A DNA stretch of 51,988 nucleotides from JAEDES01 sp045649455 (GCA_045649455.1 JAZRPV010000035.1:1-51988), one strand, 5' to 3'; numbered from the stretch's first letter, positions 43,212 through 51,987 are shown. Numbers and translations: made by a program. The notes: generated by a model not told the origin, from the sequence alone.

Positions 43212-44759
43212 ATGAATACATTTATAAGATTTTTCTATGAATTTATTTCAATATTCGTTGATGGATTCATGATGGTTGTCAAAGGAATCTTTGAAGGAAT
43301 ATGTAAGATGTTTAACTTTGGAGAATATGCTAAGTTAATCTCTAATTATCAAGGTAATTTCTCAGCAGGAGAAAAGATATTAGTAACATTATCAGTTGTA
43401 GTACTAGTAGTAATTATATTATTACTAGTATTCCTGCTTATAATGTTCATTAGAAAGATTCTAAGAAAAGCAGATAAAAACTTAGATAAAGATGAATTAT
43501 TAAGTGAAATCTCTGACTTAAATGAACAAGTAACTAAGTTAATGAAAGAAAGAGATGAAATCATGGCTATGAAGGTTTCACAATTAGGAATTAATCCTGA
43601 AGATGGACCATCATCAGAAGAAGGAGAAGGAAAAGAAAAGACTGGAGAAGAAGGCGAAGAAGAATTAGACCTAGATACAGCAATTCGTTTCCCAAAACTT
43701 GTTTCAATTGATAATGAATTAGGTGAAACAAAACCTAAGAATTATGATAATAGCTTTACACTAGAAGAATTAATTGAAAACTTTAGATGTTTCGCAGCAT
43801 CTCAATTAAAACTATATTATGATTATGATATTTTAAGACCTTTCTTCGGAGGACTTGCTTGTGGTAAATTAATTATCCTACAAGGTATTTCTGGAACAGG
43901 TAAAACTTCCTTAGCATATGCTTGGGGAAAATTCGTTGAACAAGATTCATGTGTATCTTCAGTAGAACCATCTTGGAAAGATAAATCAGACTTCTTAGGA
44001 TACTTCAATGAATTTACTAAAAAGTTTAATGAAACAAGAGCTTTAGGAGAAATCTATGAAGCTGGATTCGATGATGATGTACATACAATTATCCTAGATG
44101 AAATGAACTTAGCGCGTGTAGAATACTACTTCGCGGACCTTTTATCAATTCTAGAAATGCCATCTCGTGAAGAATGGTTAGTAGATATTGTATCTAATAC
44201 ATGGCCAAACGATCCAAAAAGATTAGTAAAAGGTAAATTAAAACTACCTGGAAACTTATGGTATATCGGAACAATCAACAACGACGACTCAACATTCATG
44301 GTAACTGATAAAGTTTACGACCGTGCTATGCCACTAGATATCAATAGTAAGGTTGCACCATTCAAATGTCGTGAACAAGAATCAATTAAATTAAATGCAA
44401 GTTACTTAGAAACATTATTTGCTGATGCTAAAGAAAAATATCCATTAACAGAAGCTGGATTAAACTCAGTAACTGAAATTGATGATTATGTAATTGAACA
44501 TTTCCGTATCGCATTCGGAAATCGTATTATGAAACAATTAAATATTTTCTCACCAGTATATGTAGCATGTGGTGGAAAAGAAATTGAAGCAATTGATTAT
44601 TTCATTGCAAGAAAAGTATTAAGAAAATTCGACCAATTAAGTGTCGCAGTAATCAGAGATGAAATAGATCCATTTATTTCATGGTTAAATAAAAGATTCG
44701 GTAAGGGTGTTATGAAAGAATGCATCGCTTACTTAACAAATCTTAAGAAGAGCATATAG
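43212..44759 (+). CDS. membrane-anchored McrB-type AAA+ ATPase
   Basis: A 515-aa protein. The N-terminus has an amphipathic hydrophobic stretch (2-34) and a strong membrane span (56-80), then a coiled coil (90-118), an acidic Glu-rich linker (130-155) and an AAA+ domain. Motifs: Walker A GISGTGKTS (Lys231), Walker B IILDEMNLARVEYYFADLL (Asp296, Glu297), and sensor/finger segment GTINNDDS...DKVYDRA (353-372). The LDEMN and GT-N-D...DR-A patterns are those of the McrB branch. McrB proteins normally drive the McrC nuclease. Here the motor is tethered to the membrane, sits between two signal peptidases, and is followed by a McrC-like partner. Likely moves or remodels proteins, not DNA. Confidence 0.78.
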   Translation: MNTFIRFFYEFISIFVDGFMMVVKGIFEGICKMFNFGEYAKLISNYQGNFSAGEKILVTLSVVVLVVIILLLVFLLIMFIRKILRKADKNLDKDELLSEISDLNEQVTKLMKERDEIMAMKVSQLGINPEDGPSSEEGEGKEKTGEEGEEELDLDTAIRFPKLVSIDNELGETKPKNYDNSFTLEELIENFRCFAASQLKLYYDYDILRPFFGGLACGKLIILQGISGTGKTSLAYAWGKFVEQDSCVSSVEPSWKDKSDFLGYFNEFTKKFNETRALGEIYEAGFDDDVHTIILDEMNLARVEYYFADLLSILEMPSREEWLVDIVSNTWPNDPKRLVKGKLKLPGNLWYIGTINNDDSTFMVTDKVYDRAMPLDINSKVAPFKCREQESIKLNASYLETLFADAKEKYPLTEAGLNSVTEIDDYVIEHFRIAFGNRIMKQLNIFSPVYVACGGKEIEAIDYFIARKVLRKFDQLSVAVIRDEIDPFISWLNKRFGKGVMKECIAYLTNLKKSI

Positions 44760-44774
44760 ATAGGGTGATGTAAT

Positions 44775-45911
44775 ATGAAAAATAATTTCGTTGATAATGA
44801 ACTTTCTGAACAAGCAAGACTAACTACCAAAAAATTCAGAAAAAAATTAGCATCTGAAATGTCATATAAATCTACCTATAACGGAGATGCTCTTTCTTTT
44901 GATTGGGTAGATATAATTGAAGAAGCATGTCCAAGAATAGACATAATTGTAAGAAATGCCAAAGTTGCATTAGTACAAGAAGCAAATGTAGAATTAATTG
45001 AAAAAGCTAAAAGAATTACAGTAGAAAGTGTAAAAGACTTAGCAAGACATACAAATTATATTAATAAGTATGATGAAGCAAAAGGTGAAGTAGAACCAGG
45101 AAAGATTCTAGATATAAGAAATGAAGAAACATTTAATATTTATGAAAATAGATTCTTACATACTTTAATATATCTACTTGATCGATTTGTATATGAAAGA
45201 GAACAAGAAATTAAAAGATTAGAAGTATCTGATAATAAACTTTTAGAATATAAAGCTAAATCAGAAACTCCAACTGAAAAAGTTCATATAGAAGTAAAAA
45301 TCACATCTGATACAATTCCATCAGATCAAGTAAACGAAGAACTTCAAAAGAAATTAAAAGAAATTCAAAGTAGAATCAAAAGAATAAAAGAATATGTTGC
45401 TAGTTGGATGAAGTCAGAAATGGTTAAATCATTAGATAAGGCTCACATCCCACCAGTAAGATCACCATTAAAGAAAACAAATATTTTATTAAAGAACCCA
45501 AACTTTAAAGTTGCAACAGCACTTTGGGAATACTTAAATAAATATGGATTAGATGATATTGATAGTGATAAAGATAATATTGATAGTAATGGAAATGATG
45601 TAGTACAAGGATTCTTAGACCACTCATTCTTAATTGATTATTATGTATTAGATTCAATATCAAATTCCAAAAGAGAACAAAAAAAGAATTTATCTAAGTA
45701 CGCAATTGTAATGCTTAGTGAAGAAATAAAAAGGATAGTTGATTTATTATTAAGTTGTGGTATCAAAATAACTGAAGAAGAAATTATGAAGTTAGTAGCG
45801 CAAGAATTAAAAGATGATAAAAGTGATCGTCTTGTTGGAGCAGATGATGTTAAGAAGAAATTTAAATCTGCTATGGACGAATACATAGAAAGGACACAAG
45901 AATACTTGTAA
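44775..45911 (+). CDS. DUF2357/McrC-like partner of the AAA+ ATPase, no nuclease domain
   Basis: A 378-aa soluble protein. The stretch FNIYENRFLHTLIYLLDRFVYE (Tyr123-Phe127 core) is the hallmark of DUF2357/McrC-type proteins that pair with McrB ATPases. It is followed by a coiled coil (about 185-215) and a helical segment with HIPPVRSPLKKTNILLKNPNF. The PD-(D/E)xK nuclease domain normally at the C-terminus of McrC is absent; the last 130 residues are plain helices. It starts 15 bases after the ATPase gene. Probably the adaptor that the AAA+ ring uses to reach its target. The family call rests on the ENRF motif and context. Confidence 0.65.
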   Translation: MKNNFVDNELSEQARLTTKKFRKKLASEMSYKSTYNGDALSFDWVDIIEEACPRIDIIVRNAKVALVQEANVELIEKAKRITVESVKDLARHTNYINKYDEAKGEVEPGKILDIRNEETFNIYENRFLHTLIYLLDRFVYEREQEIKRLEVSDNKLLEYKAKSETPTEKVHIEVKITSDTIPSDQVNEELQKKLKEIQSRIKRIKEYVASWMKSEMVKSLDKAHIPPVRSPLKKTNILLKNPNFKVATALWEYLNKYGLDDIDSDKDNIDSNGNDVVQGFLDHSFLIDYYVLDSISNSKREQKKNLSKYAIVMLSEEIKRIVDLLLSCGIKITEEEIMKLVAQELKDDKSDRLVGADDVKKKFKSAMDEYIERTQEYL

Positions 45912-45919
45912 TAACAATT

Positions 45920-46708
45920 ATGAAAAAAGCATTTAAAATAATAAAGTATATCGTAAATACATTAATAACAGTATTCGTAGTATTATTCTTATTAATGGTA
46001 TGTTTACAACGATTTAGTAATAATGAAGTATCATTCTTCAATTATCGACTATTCACTGTAGCATCTGGTTCGATGGCACCTCAATATAACGTAGGAGATG
46101 TCTTAATCGCTAAAGAAACAGCTGCAGAAGATATTAGAGTAGGTGATTCACTTACTTATTTAGGAAATACTGGTACATTTACTGGTAAAGTAGTAACTCA
46201 CGAAGTAACAAGAATTGAAAAAACAGATGATGGACAATATATATTCCATACAAAAGGTAAAGCAAACTTAATTGAAGACCCTCCAGTATATGAAAAACAA
46301 GTATATGGAGTAATTGTATGGAACCCTAAAATCTTATCATTTATTTATAAGATTGTGGGAACACAATATGGATTATTTATATTTGTAGTATTACCAATCT
46401 TCTATGTAATTGGTTCTGAAATGATAACAGCAATGTTAGAAAATGAAGCAAAAAGAAGAAAAGAATACGAAGAAAGAAAAGCAGCAAGAGAAAAGAAAGA
46501 ACAAGAAGAATTAGAAAGAAAAGAAAAAGAGCAAGAAAAGAAAGAAGAAAAAGTAGAGGAAGAAAAAACAAAAGTAGAAAAGAAAAAAACTACAACTAAG
46601 AAAACCACTACAAAGAAATCAACAACAAAGAAAACAGAAACTAAAAAATCTACTGAAAAGAAAAGTACTACAAAGAAAACAACAAAAAAAGAAACAAAAG
46701 AAAAATAA
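45920..46708 (+). CDS. sipW: SipW-type signal peptidase with Lys/Thr-rich tail
   Basis: A 262-aa signal peptidase I of the SipW/ER type. Spans at about 8-30 and 145-168, catalytic Ser51 in ASGSMAP, His94 in VVTHEV, and the GDxLxY and TKGKANLIEDPP segments. The second box has TKGKAN where the usual form is GDAN. The last 90 residues are a cytoplasmic tail: a charged coiled coil (RRKEYEERKAAREKKEQ) then Lys/Thr repeats such as TTTKKTTTKKSTTKK. It follows the McrC-like gene after eight bases and precedes a SipW-type substrate gene, like sipW near tasA and tapA in Bacillus. Confidence 0.85.
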   Translation: MKKAFKIIKYIVNTLITVFVVLFLLMVCLQRFSNNEVSFFNYRLFTVASGSMAPQYNVGDVLIAKETAAEDIRVGDSLTYLGNTGTFTGKVVTHEVTRIEKTDDGQYIFHTKGKANLIEDPPVYEKQVYGVIVWNPKILSFIYKIVGTQYGLFIFVVLPIFYVIGSEMITAMLENEAKRRKEYEERKAAREKKEQEELERKEKEQEKKEEKVEEEKTKVEKKKTTTKKTTTKKSTTKKTETKKSTEKKSTTKKTTKKETKEK

Positions 46709-46738
46709 TAACTAATCTATAGAAAAGGTGGTGAAGAA

Positions 46739-47959
46739 ATGGATAAGAAACATAAAAGATATTTAAAACTTAATTTAATGTCCTTGTTTTTTACAGGGGT
46801 ATCATTCATTTCTATAACCCTAGCATGGTTTGCATATAGTGGACTTGCAACAGTTGAAACTGTTATCAATGTCAAAGCTTGGCAAATAGAGTTCAAAAAG
46901 GGAGAAAACAAACAAAATAGTTTAATTAATGTAACACTAAATGATGTTTATCCTGGTATGCAAGTAAAAAATGAAATCATTAACATTAACAATTTAGGTG
47001 ACGATGATGCAACACTAGATTATGAAATAAAATCAGCAAGAATATTTGATGATATAGTAACTGCAAGTTCTCAACAAGAGCTAGAAGATATTTTATCTCA
47101 CAACTATCCTTTTAAAATCAATATGAGTTTAAGTGATAGACATGCTAATGCACATGACGGTACAGGAGAATTTAATGTATCAGTATCATGGCCATTAGAT
47201 TCTGGAGATGATAAATCTGATAGTGATTGGGGAAAGAAAGCATATGACTTTAATCAATCAGAACAAGATAAACATACGGCAGATAATACATATCAAATAA
47301 GACCATCAATAAGTATTGCCATTTCATTAAAAGCAGAACAATACTTATCTAATGCAGAAGCTGCTGATCCTGAATTTAAATTAGGTACAATAGTATTATA
47401 TGATTTTAAAAATAATGTTAAATGTACTGAAATATCAACAACATGTACAAAATCATATGTTATTGATACAAATAATAAAATAGGAGATACACAAGTAACT
47501 TTATTACCTGATTTATATAATACTTATTATGAACCAGTGGCATATACAAGTTATAATACTGCATTAACTGAAGTAACAAGAGGATGGCAAGTAACATTTG
47601 AAGGATTAAAAGTAGAACATATCCTACCAATAATTTCAAGAGATATAGTTAACTCAGAAATGATGAGACCACCTAAATCAAGTGAAGTTATTGGAAACCT
47701 AAATTATTCAACTAGAGTAAATGATTATATTTCATCAACAATAAACCAAAATGGATACTATAGATTTTTAAATGAACAATTCCCATACTTAACAACAACT
47801 AAATGTTATTGGTTAGATACTACTTATAGTAGTACACAACAATTTGCATTAAAGAAAGTAGATGAGGAATTCTCAAAGGTATATAACGAAGATAAAACAA
47901 CAACATGTTCTGTTATACCAGTAGCTAAAGTAAATAAAATAAAATTAAAAGTTCAATAA
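46739..47959 (+). CDS. SipW-dependent-type surface protein
   Basis: A 406-aa secreted protein. Signal segment about 13-32 ends in ISITLAWFAYSG, a SipW-type junction. The ectodomain opens with a TasA/CalY-like strand pair (NVKAWQIEFKKGENKQN, LNDVYPGMQVKNEIININNLGDDDATLDYEI). A longer region follows with polar loops and two Cys pairs (CTEISTTC and one near the C-terminus). Immediately downstream of the peptidase gene, so probably its cognate substrate. Ribosome site AAAAGGTGGTGAA. Confidence 0.72.
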   Translation: MDKKHKRYLKLNLMSLFFTGVSFISITLAWFAYSGLATVETVINVKAWQIEFKKGENKQNSLINVTLNDVYPGMQVKNEIININNLGDDDATLDYEIKSARIFDDIVTASSQQELEDILSHNYPFKINMSLSDRHANAHDGTGEFNVSVSWPLDSGDDKSDSDWGKKAYDFNQSEQDKHTADNTYQIRPSISIAISLKAEQYLSNAEAADPEFKLGTIVLYDFKNNVKCTEISTTCTKSYVIDTNNKIGDTQVTLLPDLYNTYYEPVAYTSYNTALTEVTRGWQVTFEGLKVEHILPIISRDIVNSEMMRPPKSSEVIGNLNYSTRVNDYISSTINQNGYYRFLNEQFPYLTTTKCYWLDTTYSSTQQFALKKVDEEFSKVYNEDKTTTCSVIPVAKVNKIKLKVQ

Positions 47960-47976
47960 ACTTTTAATTTTTTTTA
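47942..47976 (+). terminator. Rho-independent terminator of the surface locus
   Basis: AAATTAAAAGTT pairs with AACTTTTAATTT followed by T residues, overlapping the stop codon of the preceding gene. Confidence 0.75.
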
Positions 47977-47987
47977 TAATTTAAACC

Positions 47988-48016
47988 ATAAAAAAACCTA
48001 TCATTTGATAGGTCTT
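47988..48016 (-). terminator. Rho-independent terminator for the minus-strand gene
   Basis: On the minus strand, ACCTATCA pairs with TGATAGGT and is followed by T7. Together with the plus-strand terminator next to it, it separates two convergent transcripts. Confidence 0.8.
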
Positions 48017-48019
48017 TTA

Positions 48020-48628
48020 TTATGCTAATTTTTGTTTGAATGATATCTTAGCTTCAATATCTAATGATTCATTGTTTGTAGCTACTGCTGTATCAGCATC
48101 ATCATTCATTGTTTCATTCTTTGCAGCTCCTTCGAACCATTCGAAGTAAACTCTAATTGTAAATGTTTCATGTTTATTATTAGTTAAATCCATACTTTCA
48201 GAAATAACATTATTTGTAATTGGGTTAACATCAACTTGATTACCTTCAATATATCCTTTTGGAAGTATTGAATATTTAGTAATCATTAAGTCTGGCATAT
48301 CATCATTTAAAACATCAAGTGTAATATCATATTCAAATGAAACTCCAACGTTTTCAGGATTGATTATTATATCGAAATGTCCTTTTGATGAAGGAGCGAT
48401 TGTTCCACTCGCAACATGAGGATTTTCATCAATCTCAGGTGTGATTGCGATAGAAGAAGTTGTTCCATTTGTTATATCACTATCGTTAACTAATATCTGC
48501 CATTTGGCAAAGAGCACATTTACATTACCAGTCGCATCTGCAACATAACGTGAATATGTATTACTCATATAACTTAACGTTAACGACAATGAAAATATAA
48601 GTAAAAGAATCTTAATTTTCTTTGTCAT
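48020..48628 (-). CDS. SipW-dependent-type TasA/CalY-like protein, convergent
   Basis: The only minus-strand gene. A 202-aa protein with a hydrophobic segment (about 4-20) ending in NTYSRYVADATGNVNV, a SipW-type junction followed by the typical AKWQI strand. The ectodomain has SIAITPEIDENP, GTIAPSSKGHFDIIINPENVGVSFEYDITLDV and HETFTIRVYFEWFEG, close to camelysin/TasA-type beta sandwiches. It starts at the ATG at 48628 with AAGGAGGAGG seven bases before it; the longer frame up to 48664 lacks a ribosome site. Its own promoter with upstream phased repeats suggests independent regulation. Confidence 0.75.
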   Translation of the reverse strand: MTKKIKILLLIFSLSLTLSYMSNTYSRYVADATGNVNVLFAKWQILVNDSDITNGTTSSIAITPEIDENPHVASGTIAPSSKGHFDIIINPENVGVSFEYDITLDVLNDDMPDLMITKYSILPKGYIEGNQVDVNPITNNVISESMDLTNNKHETFTIRVYFEWFEGAAKNETMNDDADTAVATNNESLDIEAKISFKQKLA

Positions 48629-48655
48629 ATATATGCCTCCTCCTTCTATACTACA

Positions 48656-48684
48656 ATTATACAATTCTTTACATATTACGACAA
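48656..48684 (-). promoter_or_regulatory. minus-strand promoter (TTGTCG-17-TATAAT)
   Basis: On the minus strand TTGTCG (48684-48679) and TATAAT (48661-48656) are 17 bases apart, with TG before the -10. It drives the minus-strand fibre-like gene. Confidence 0.65.
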
Positions 48685-48685
48685 C

Positions 48686-48730
48686 GTAAAATATTGTAAA
48701 AGTGAGTGTAAATATGTAAAGGAATGTAAA
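48686..48730. promoter_or_regulatory. five phased GTAAA repeats, candidate activator site
   Basis: GTAAA occurs at 48686, 48696, 48708, 48716 and 48726, that is, about every 10 bases on one DNA face. The array abuts the -35 of the minus-strand promoter on its upstream side and is 97 bases before the plus-strand -10. Array geometry fits a transcription factor that binds direct repeats. Confidence 0.45.
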
Positions 48731-48826
48731 TCAAAAATGAGGATAACTTTATATACCAACGAAAACTAAAAAAAGTAGAATTTTTTTAATTTTTTTATTT
48801 CAAAAAAACTTATTTTTACAAATCTA

Positions 48827-48835
48827 TGTTATAAT
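48827..48835 (+). promoter_or_regulatory. extended -10 promoter (TGtTATAAT)
   Basis: TG-T-TATAAT 31 bases before the ATG at 48867, preceded by an A/T-rich tract at 48770-48810 that could act as an UP element. Confidence 0.6.
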
Positions 48836-48866
48836 GTATAAAGAATAGAATAATAGAGGTGAATTT

Positions 48867-50315
48867 ATGTTCTGTAATAAATGTGGAGACAAAGTAGAAG
48901 CAAATGAAACATATTGTAATAAATGTGGTAACTTTTTAGGTAATAGTCAACCAGCTGCACCACAAGCACCAGCAACACAACAAGCTACACCAACACCATA
49001 TGTGGCACAACAACGACCAATAAGCCAACCGCAACAAGTGATGCAACCAACAATGCCTCAAGTACAACAAGTACCACCACAACAACCGCAATCAATGCAA
49101 CAAGTTCCACAACAAACTTTTAACAATAATGTAAATAACAATGATAATTCGCAAATGTTTGTAGGTAACGTAAGAAGTTTAAATGCTCAAATGATGAATA
49201 TGAATTATAATCAACAACCAATGAATCAAAATCAAATGAACGTTAACTATAATCAACAAATGCCAAATAATAATCAAACTAAAAAGAAAGCAAAATCAGT
49301 AGTTTTAGGATTTGTTATAGGTGCCGTAGTATTCGGACTTTTAGCATTTGTTATATTAACAACTTTCCAAGATTCTGTATATCTTTCTGATGATACTTAT
49401 AAAGAAGAAACAGAAGAAAAAGAAAAGAAAAAATCAAAAACAAAAACAGTAATTGTATATGATAATAAATATACAGGTATGAATATTTCAACAAAAGAAG
49501 ATGCCAATAAACTAATTGTAAAAGATTCCGTTGATCAAAAAAGTGCTTGTCCTAAAGAGATAAAAGCAATAGAAGATGACATTATTAAGAAATATGGAAT
49601 TACAGCTGTTAACTTATGTGAAATGGAAACAGGTTTTGCTAAAGAAGTAGGAAATGTATTCAAAATCATTTATGATACATTCCCTGATGCAAAAGGATAT
49701 TTAACAAACCTTACATTAGTAAATGCTCCAATATCAAGTGGTTATATTGCAGCATTCCAACCAATCTTCACATTCGCAACATCATCAACAGATTCAACAT
49801 ATCCATGGGTATTAAAAACACAAATATATTTAAATACATCATACTTCTTAAATAAAGATAGATTAAAATCATCAGTAGAAAGTGGATCTGCATCTGGTCA
49901 CTTCCCACCAAACGCTACTATTTATTCACCAGTAGCTCATGAGATGGGACATTACTTATCATTCTTAGCAATGATGAATAACTATAAAGTAGATTCAATC
50001 CTTATAATTGAAGACGCAGATACTGATGTATTATATAAACTAATAGAAGACTTTGGAAAAGGTACATTCTCATTAACAATGATTAATGAAGCTTATAATA
50101 ACTATAAAAAAGAAGTAGGAACTACTCTAGGTTTAGATGACTGGAGAGCAACAATTTCATCATATGCTGTAGCTAAAGATAATAGTGGTAATTACATTTA
50201 TGATGAAACAATTGCTGAAGCATTCCATGATGTGTATCTAAACGGAGATAAAGCTGCTCCAGCAAGTAAATACGTAGTAGCAGTTTTAAAAGAAAAATTA
50301 AAGAAGGGAGCATAG
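48867..50315 (+). CDS. zinc-ribbon, single-pass membrane metalloprotease
   Basis: A 482-aa protein. It has an N-terminal zinc ribbon (Cys3, Cys6, Cys17, Cys20), a Pro/Gln/Asn-rich cytoplasmic linker (about 30-140), a membrane span at about 145-167, a charged stalk, then an extracellular domain. The domain has the zincin motif HEMGH (His358, Glu359, His362) and a later TIAEAFHDVY with Glu451 as possible third ligand. Thus it is likely an outside-facing zinc protease tethered via the zinc ribbon to something cytoplasmic. The next gene starts two bases after its stop, so the pair is an operon. Target unknown; the nearby surface proteins are candidates. Confidence 0.75.
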   Translation: MFCNKCGDKVEANETYCNKCGNFLGNSQPAAPQAPATQQATPTPYVAQQRPISQPQQVMQPTMPQVQQVPPQQPQSMQQVPQQTFNNNVNNNDNSQMFVGNVRSLNAQMMNMNYNQQPMNQNQMNVNYNQQMPNNNQTKKKAKSVVLGFVIGAVVFGLLAFVILTTFQDSVYLSDDTYKEETEEKEKKKSKTKTVIVYDNKYTGMNISTKEDANKLIVKDSVDQKSACPKEIKAIEDDIIKKYGITAVNLCEMETGFAKEVGNVFKIIYDTFPDAKGYLTNLTLVNAPISSGYIAAFQPIFTFATSSTDSTYPWVLKTQIYLNTSYFLNKDRLKSSVESGSASGHFPPNATIYSPVAHEMGHYLSFLAMMNNYKVDSILIIEDADTDVLYKLIEDFGKGTFSLTMINEAYNNYKKEVGTTLGLDDWRATISSYAVAKDNSGNYIYDETIAEAFHDVYLNGDKAAPASKYVVAVLKEKLKKGA

Positions 50316-50316
50316 T

Positions 50317-51987
50317 ATGAAAAAAATATTAATAACGATAATAACTATTGTACTATGTACAGTATCAGTTTTAGCAGCAACAAAAAACTTTACTATAACT
50401 TCTACAAATCTTTCTTTTAATAATAGTAAACAACAAGCTATTACCAAAGAATTCAATAAGAAATATGATTTATCATATAAGATAGAATCAAAAGATGAAA
50501 AACTAAAAAAAGAAATAACAGAGCTATCTAAAAAAGTAACATACTTATTACTTGGAGAAATGAATGAAGATGAAGAAACTCCAGAAGAGTATTATAATCG
50601 TCACAAAGAATACTTAAAATTAAGATATGCTCCAAATATTCCTAAAGATAAAAAAACATCTTCAGGATTAGATGAAAATTCTAAAGAATATAAAGATGAC
50701 TTAGTATCAGGTTTAGTAGTACCAAGTTTATTCTTAACAATTAATGAATTAAAGATTAAATATAATACATATGGAGATATAAGAGTAGTATCAACAGATG
50801 ATGGTATGCTTGCAATTAATAATATTCCAAATGTAAAAATGAAAGTTGCTTCTTCAGAAGATCCTAGAAAATATGAATTAGAAGAAACAAACTTAACTTT
50901 ATTCTATTATTTCAAACAACAAGGAAATGATTATAGATTATATTATCTATCAGGAGAAACATATACAGATGAAGAAGATGAACCAACATCAAGTTCTAAT
51001 TTAAATCTTGCATATGATTATTCAAAACTAAATAGTTTAACTCAAGCAAATATAGATAATGTAACAAACATATCAAAACAAAGTGTTATGTATTTAACAT
51101 CTAATTACAATAACTATGTAGTAGGTCATGCAAACGCTATTGTAATTAATCAAGGATTATTAGTAACAACATGGCAATTTATAGAACAAGCATTAATAAA
51201 TGCTCAATATATATCTATAGTTGATTCAAACAATATAGCACATCAATTAGATGGAATAGTAACAGTAAATATAAATAGTAATCTAGCAGTATTAAAGTTA
51301 AAAGAACCAACACATACAAAAATTACAATAGGTGATTCGGATAAAGTAGCAGTAGAAGATGCTTCTATAATGGTTTCATATAGACCAGGACAAACAATAA
51401 CTAAAAAAGGAATTGTAACTGCAAATGATGGATATATTCAAACATCAATACCAGTTGCCTTAGAAGAACAAGGTTCTCCAATTTTAGATAAAGATGGTAA
51501 TTTAATAGGTATGACTACAAAAGAAATACTTAACTCATCAACATCAGTATCAATACCAGCAAATGCCTTAAAAGAAGTACAAGATTTATTTAATAATATA
51601 AGTTTTGATAAGATTAAAACAGTAAGCTTTAATAAGTTAAAAGAAAATTATTATTATGTAAAATATGCTGAAGAAATAGAAAAAACTAATATTCCAGAAA
51701 ACGTATGGAATAGATATAAAGAAATAGGTAACTTAGATAAAACTATAAATATGGATATAGTAAAATCTAGTTATAAAAATAAAGTATTATCATTAAGATA
51801 TAAAAATAGTGTTAAAGAATATATTCCAACTATGCAATTAGTATCATCATTTACTAATAAACTAAAAGAACAAGGATATAAGAAAATATCCGAATCAAAT
51901 ACAAAGATCATATATAAAAATAATAAATATCAAATAACTATAATGGAAGAATTTGATTATCTAATCATAGTAATGGTGAAATTATGA
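50317..51987 (+). CDS. secreted trypsin-fold protein with lost catalytic triad
   Basis: A 556-aa protein with an N-terminal signal peptide or anchor (about 4-22, ending LAATK). The middle (about 265-430) aligns by eye with HtrA/trypsin-like proteases: VGHANAIVINQGLLVTTWQFI, then NSNLAVLKL, then EEQGSPILDKDGNLIGM. At the three catalytic positions it has Gln287, Asn322 and Gln385 in place of His, Asp and Ser. So it is a pseudoprotease, perhaps a binding or regulatory partner of the zinc protease encoded just upstream (2-base gap). Flanking regions are beta-rich and unassigned. The stop TGA at 51985 is inside the window, so the gene is complete. Confidence 0.65.
   Translation: MKKILITIITIVLCTVSVLAATKNFTITSTNLSFNNSKQQAITKEFNKKYDLSYKIESKDEKLKKEITELSKKVTYLLLGEMNEDEETPEEYYNRHKEYLKLRYAPNIPKDKKTSSGLDENSKEYKDDLVSGLVVPSLFLTINELKIKYNTYGDIRVVSTDDGMLAINNIPNVKMKVASSEDPRKYELEETNLTLFYYFKQQGNDYRLYYLSGETYTDEEDEPTSSSNLNLAYDYSKLNSLTQANIDNVTNISKQSVMYLTSNYNNYVVGHANAIVINQGLLVTTWQFIEQALINAQYISIVDSNNIAHQLDGIVTVNINSNLAVLKLKEPTHTKITIGDSDKVAVEDASIMVSYRPGQTITKKGIVTANDGYIQTSIPVALEEQGSPILDKDGNLIGMTTKEILNSSTSVSIPANALKEVQDLFNNISFDKIKTVSFNKLKENYYYVKYAEEIEKTNIPENVWNRYKEIGNLDKTINMDIVKSSYKNKVLSLRYKNSVKEYIPTMQLVSSFTNKLKEQGYKKISESNTKIIYKNNKYQITIMEEFDYLIIVMVKL

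Noticed and set aside
43212..45911. A McrBC restriction (defence) system
   Set aside because: No nuclease domain and no DNA-recognition domain are visible, the ATPase is membrane-anchored, and the neighbours are secretion genes rather than defence genes.
46377..46608. Minus-strand Leu/Phe- and Ser/Phe-rich ORFs
   Set aside because: Shadows of the Lys/Glu-rich tail of the signal peptidase; no ribosome site or promoter.
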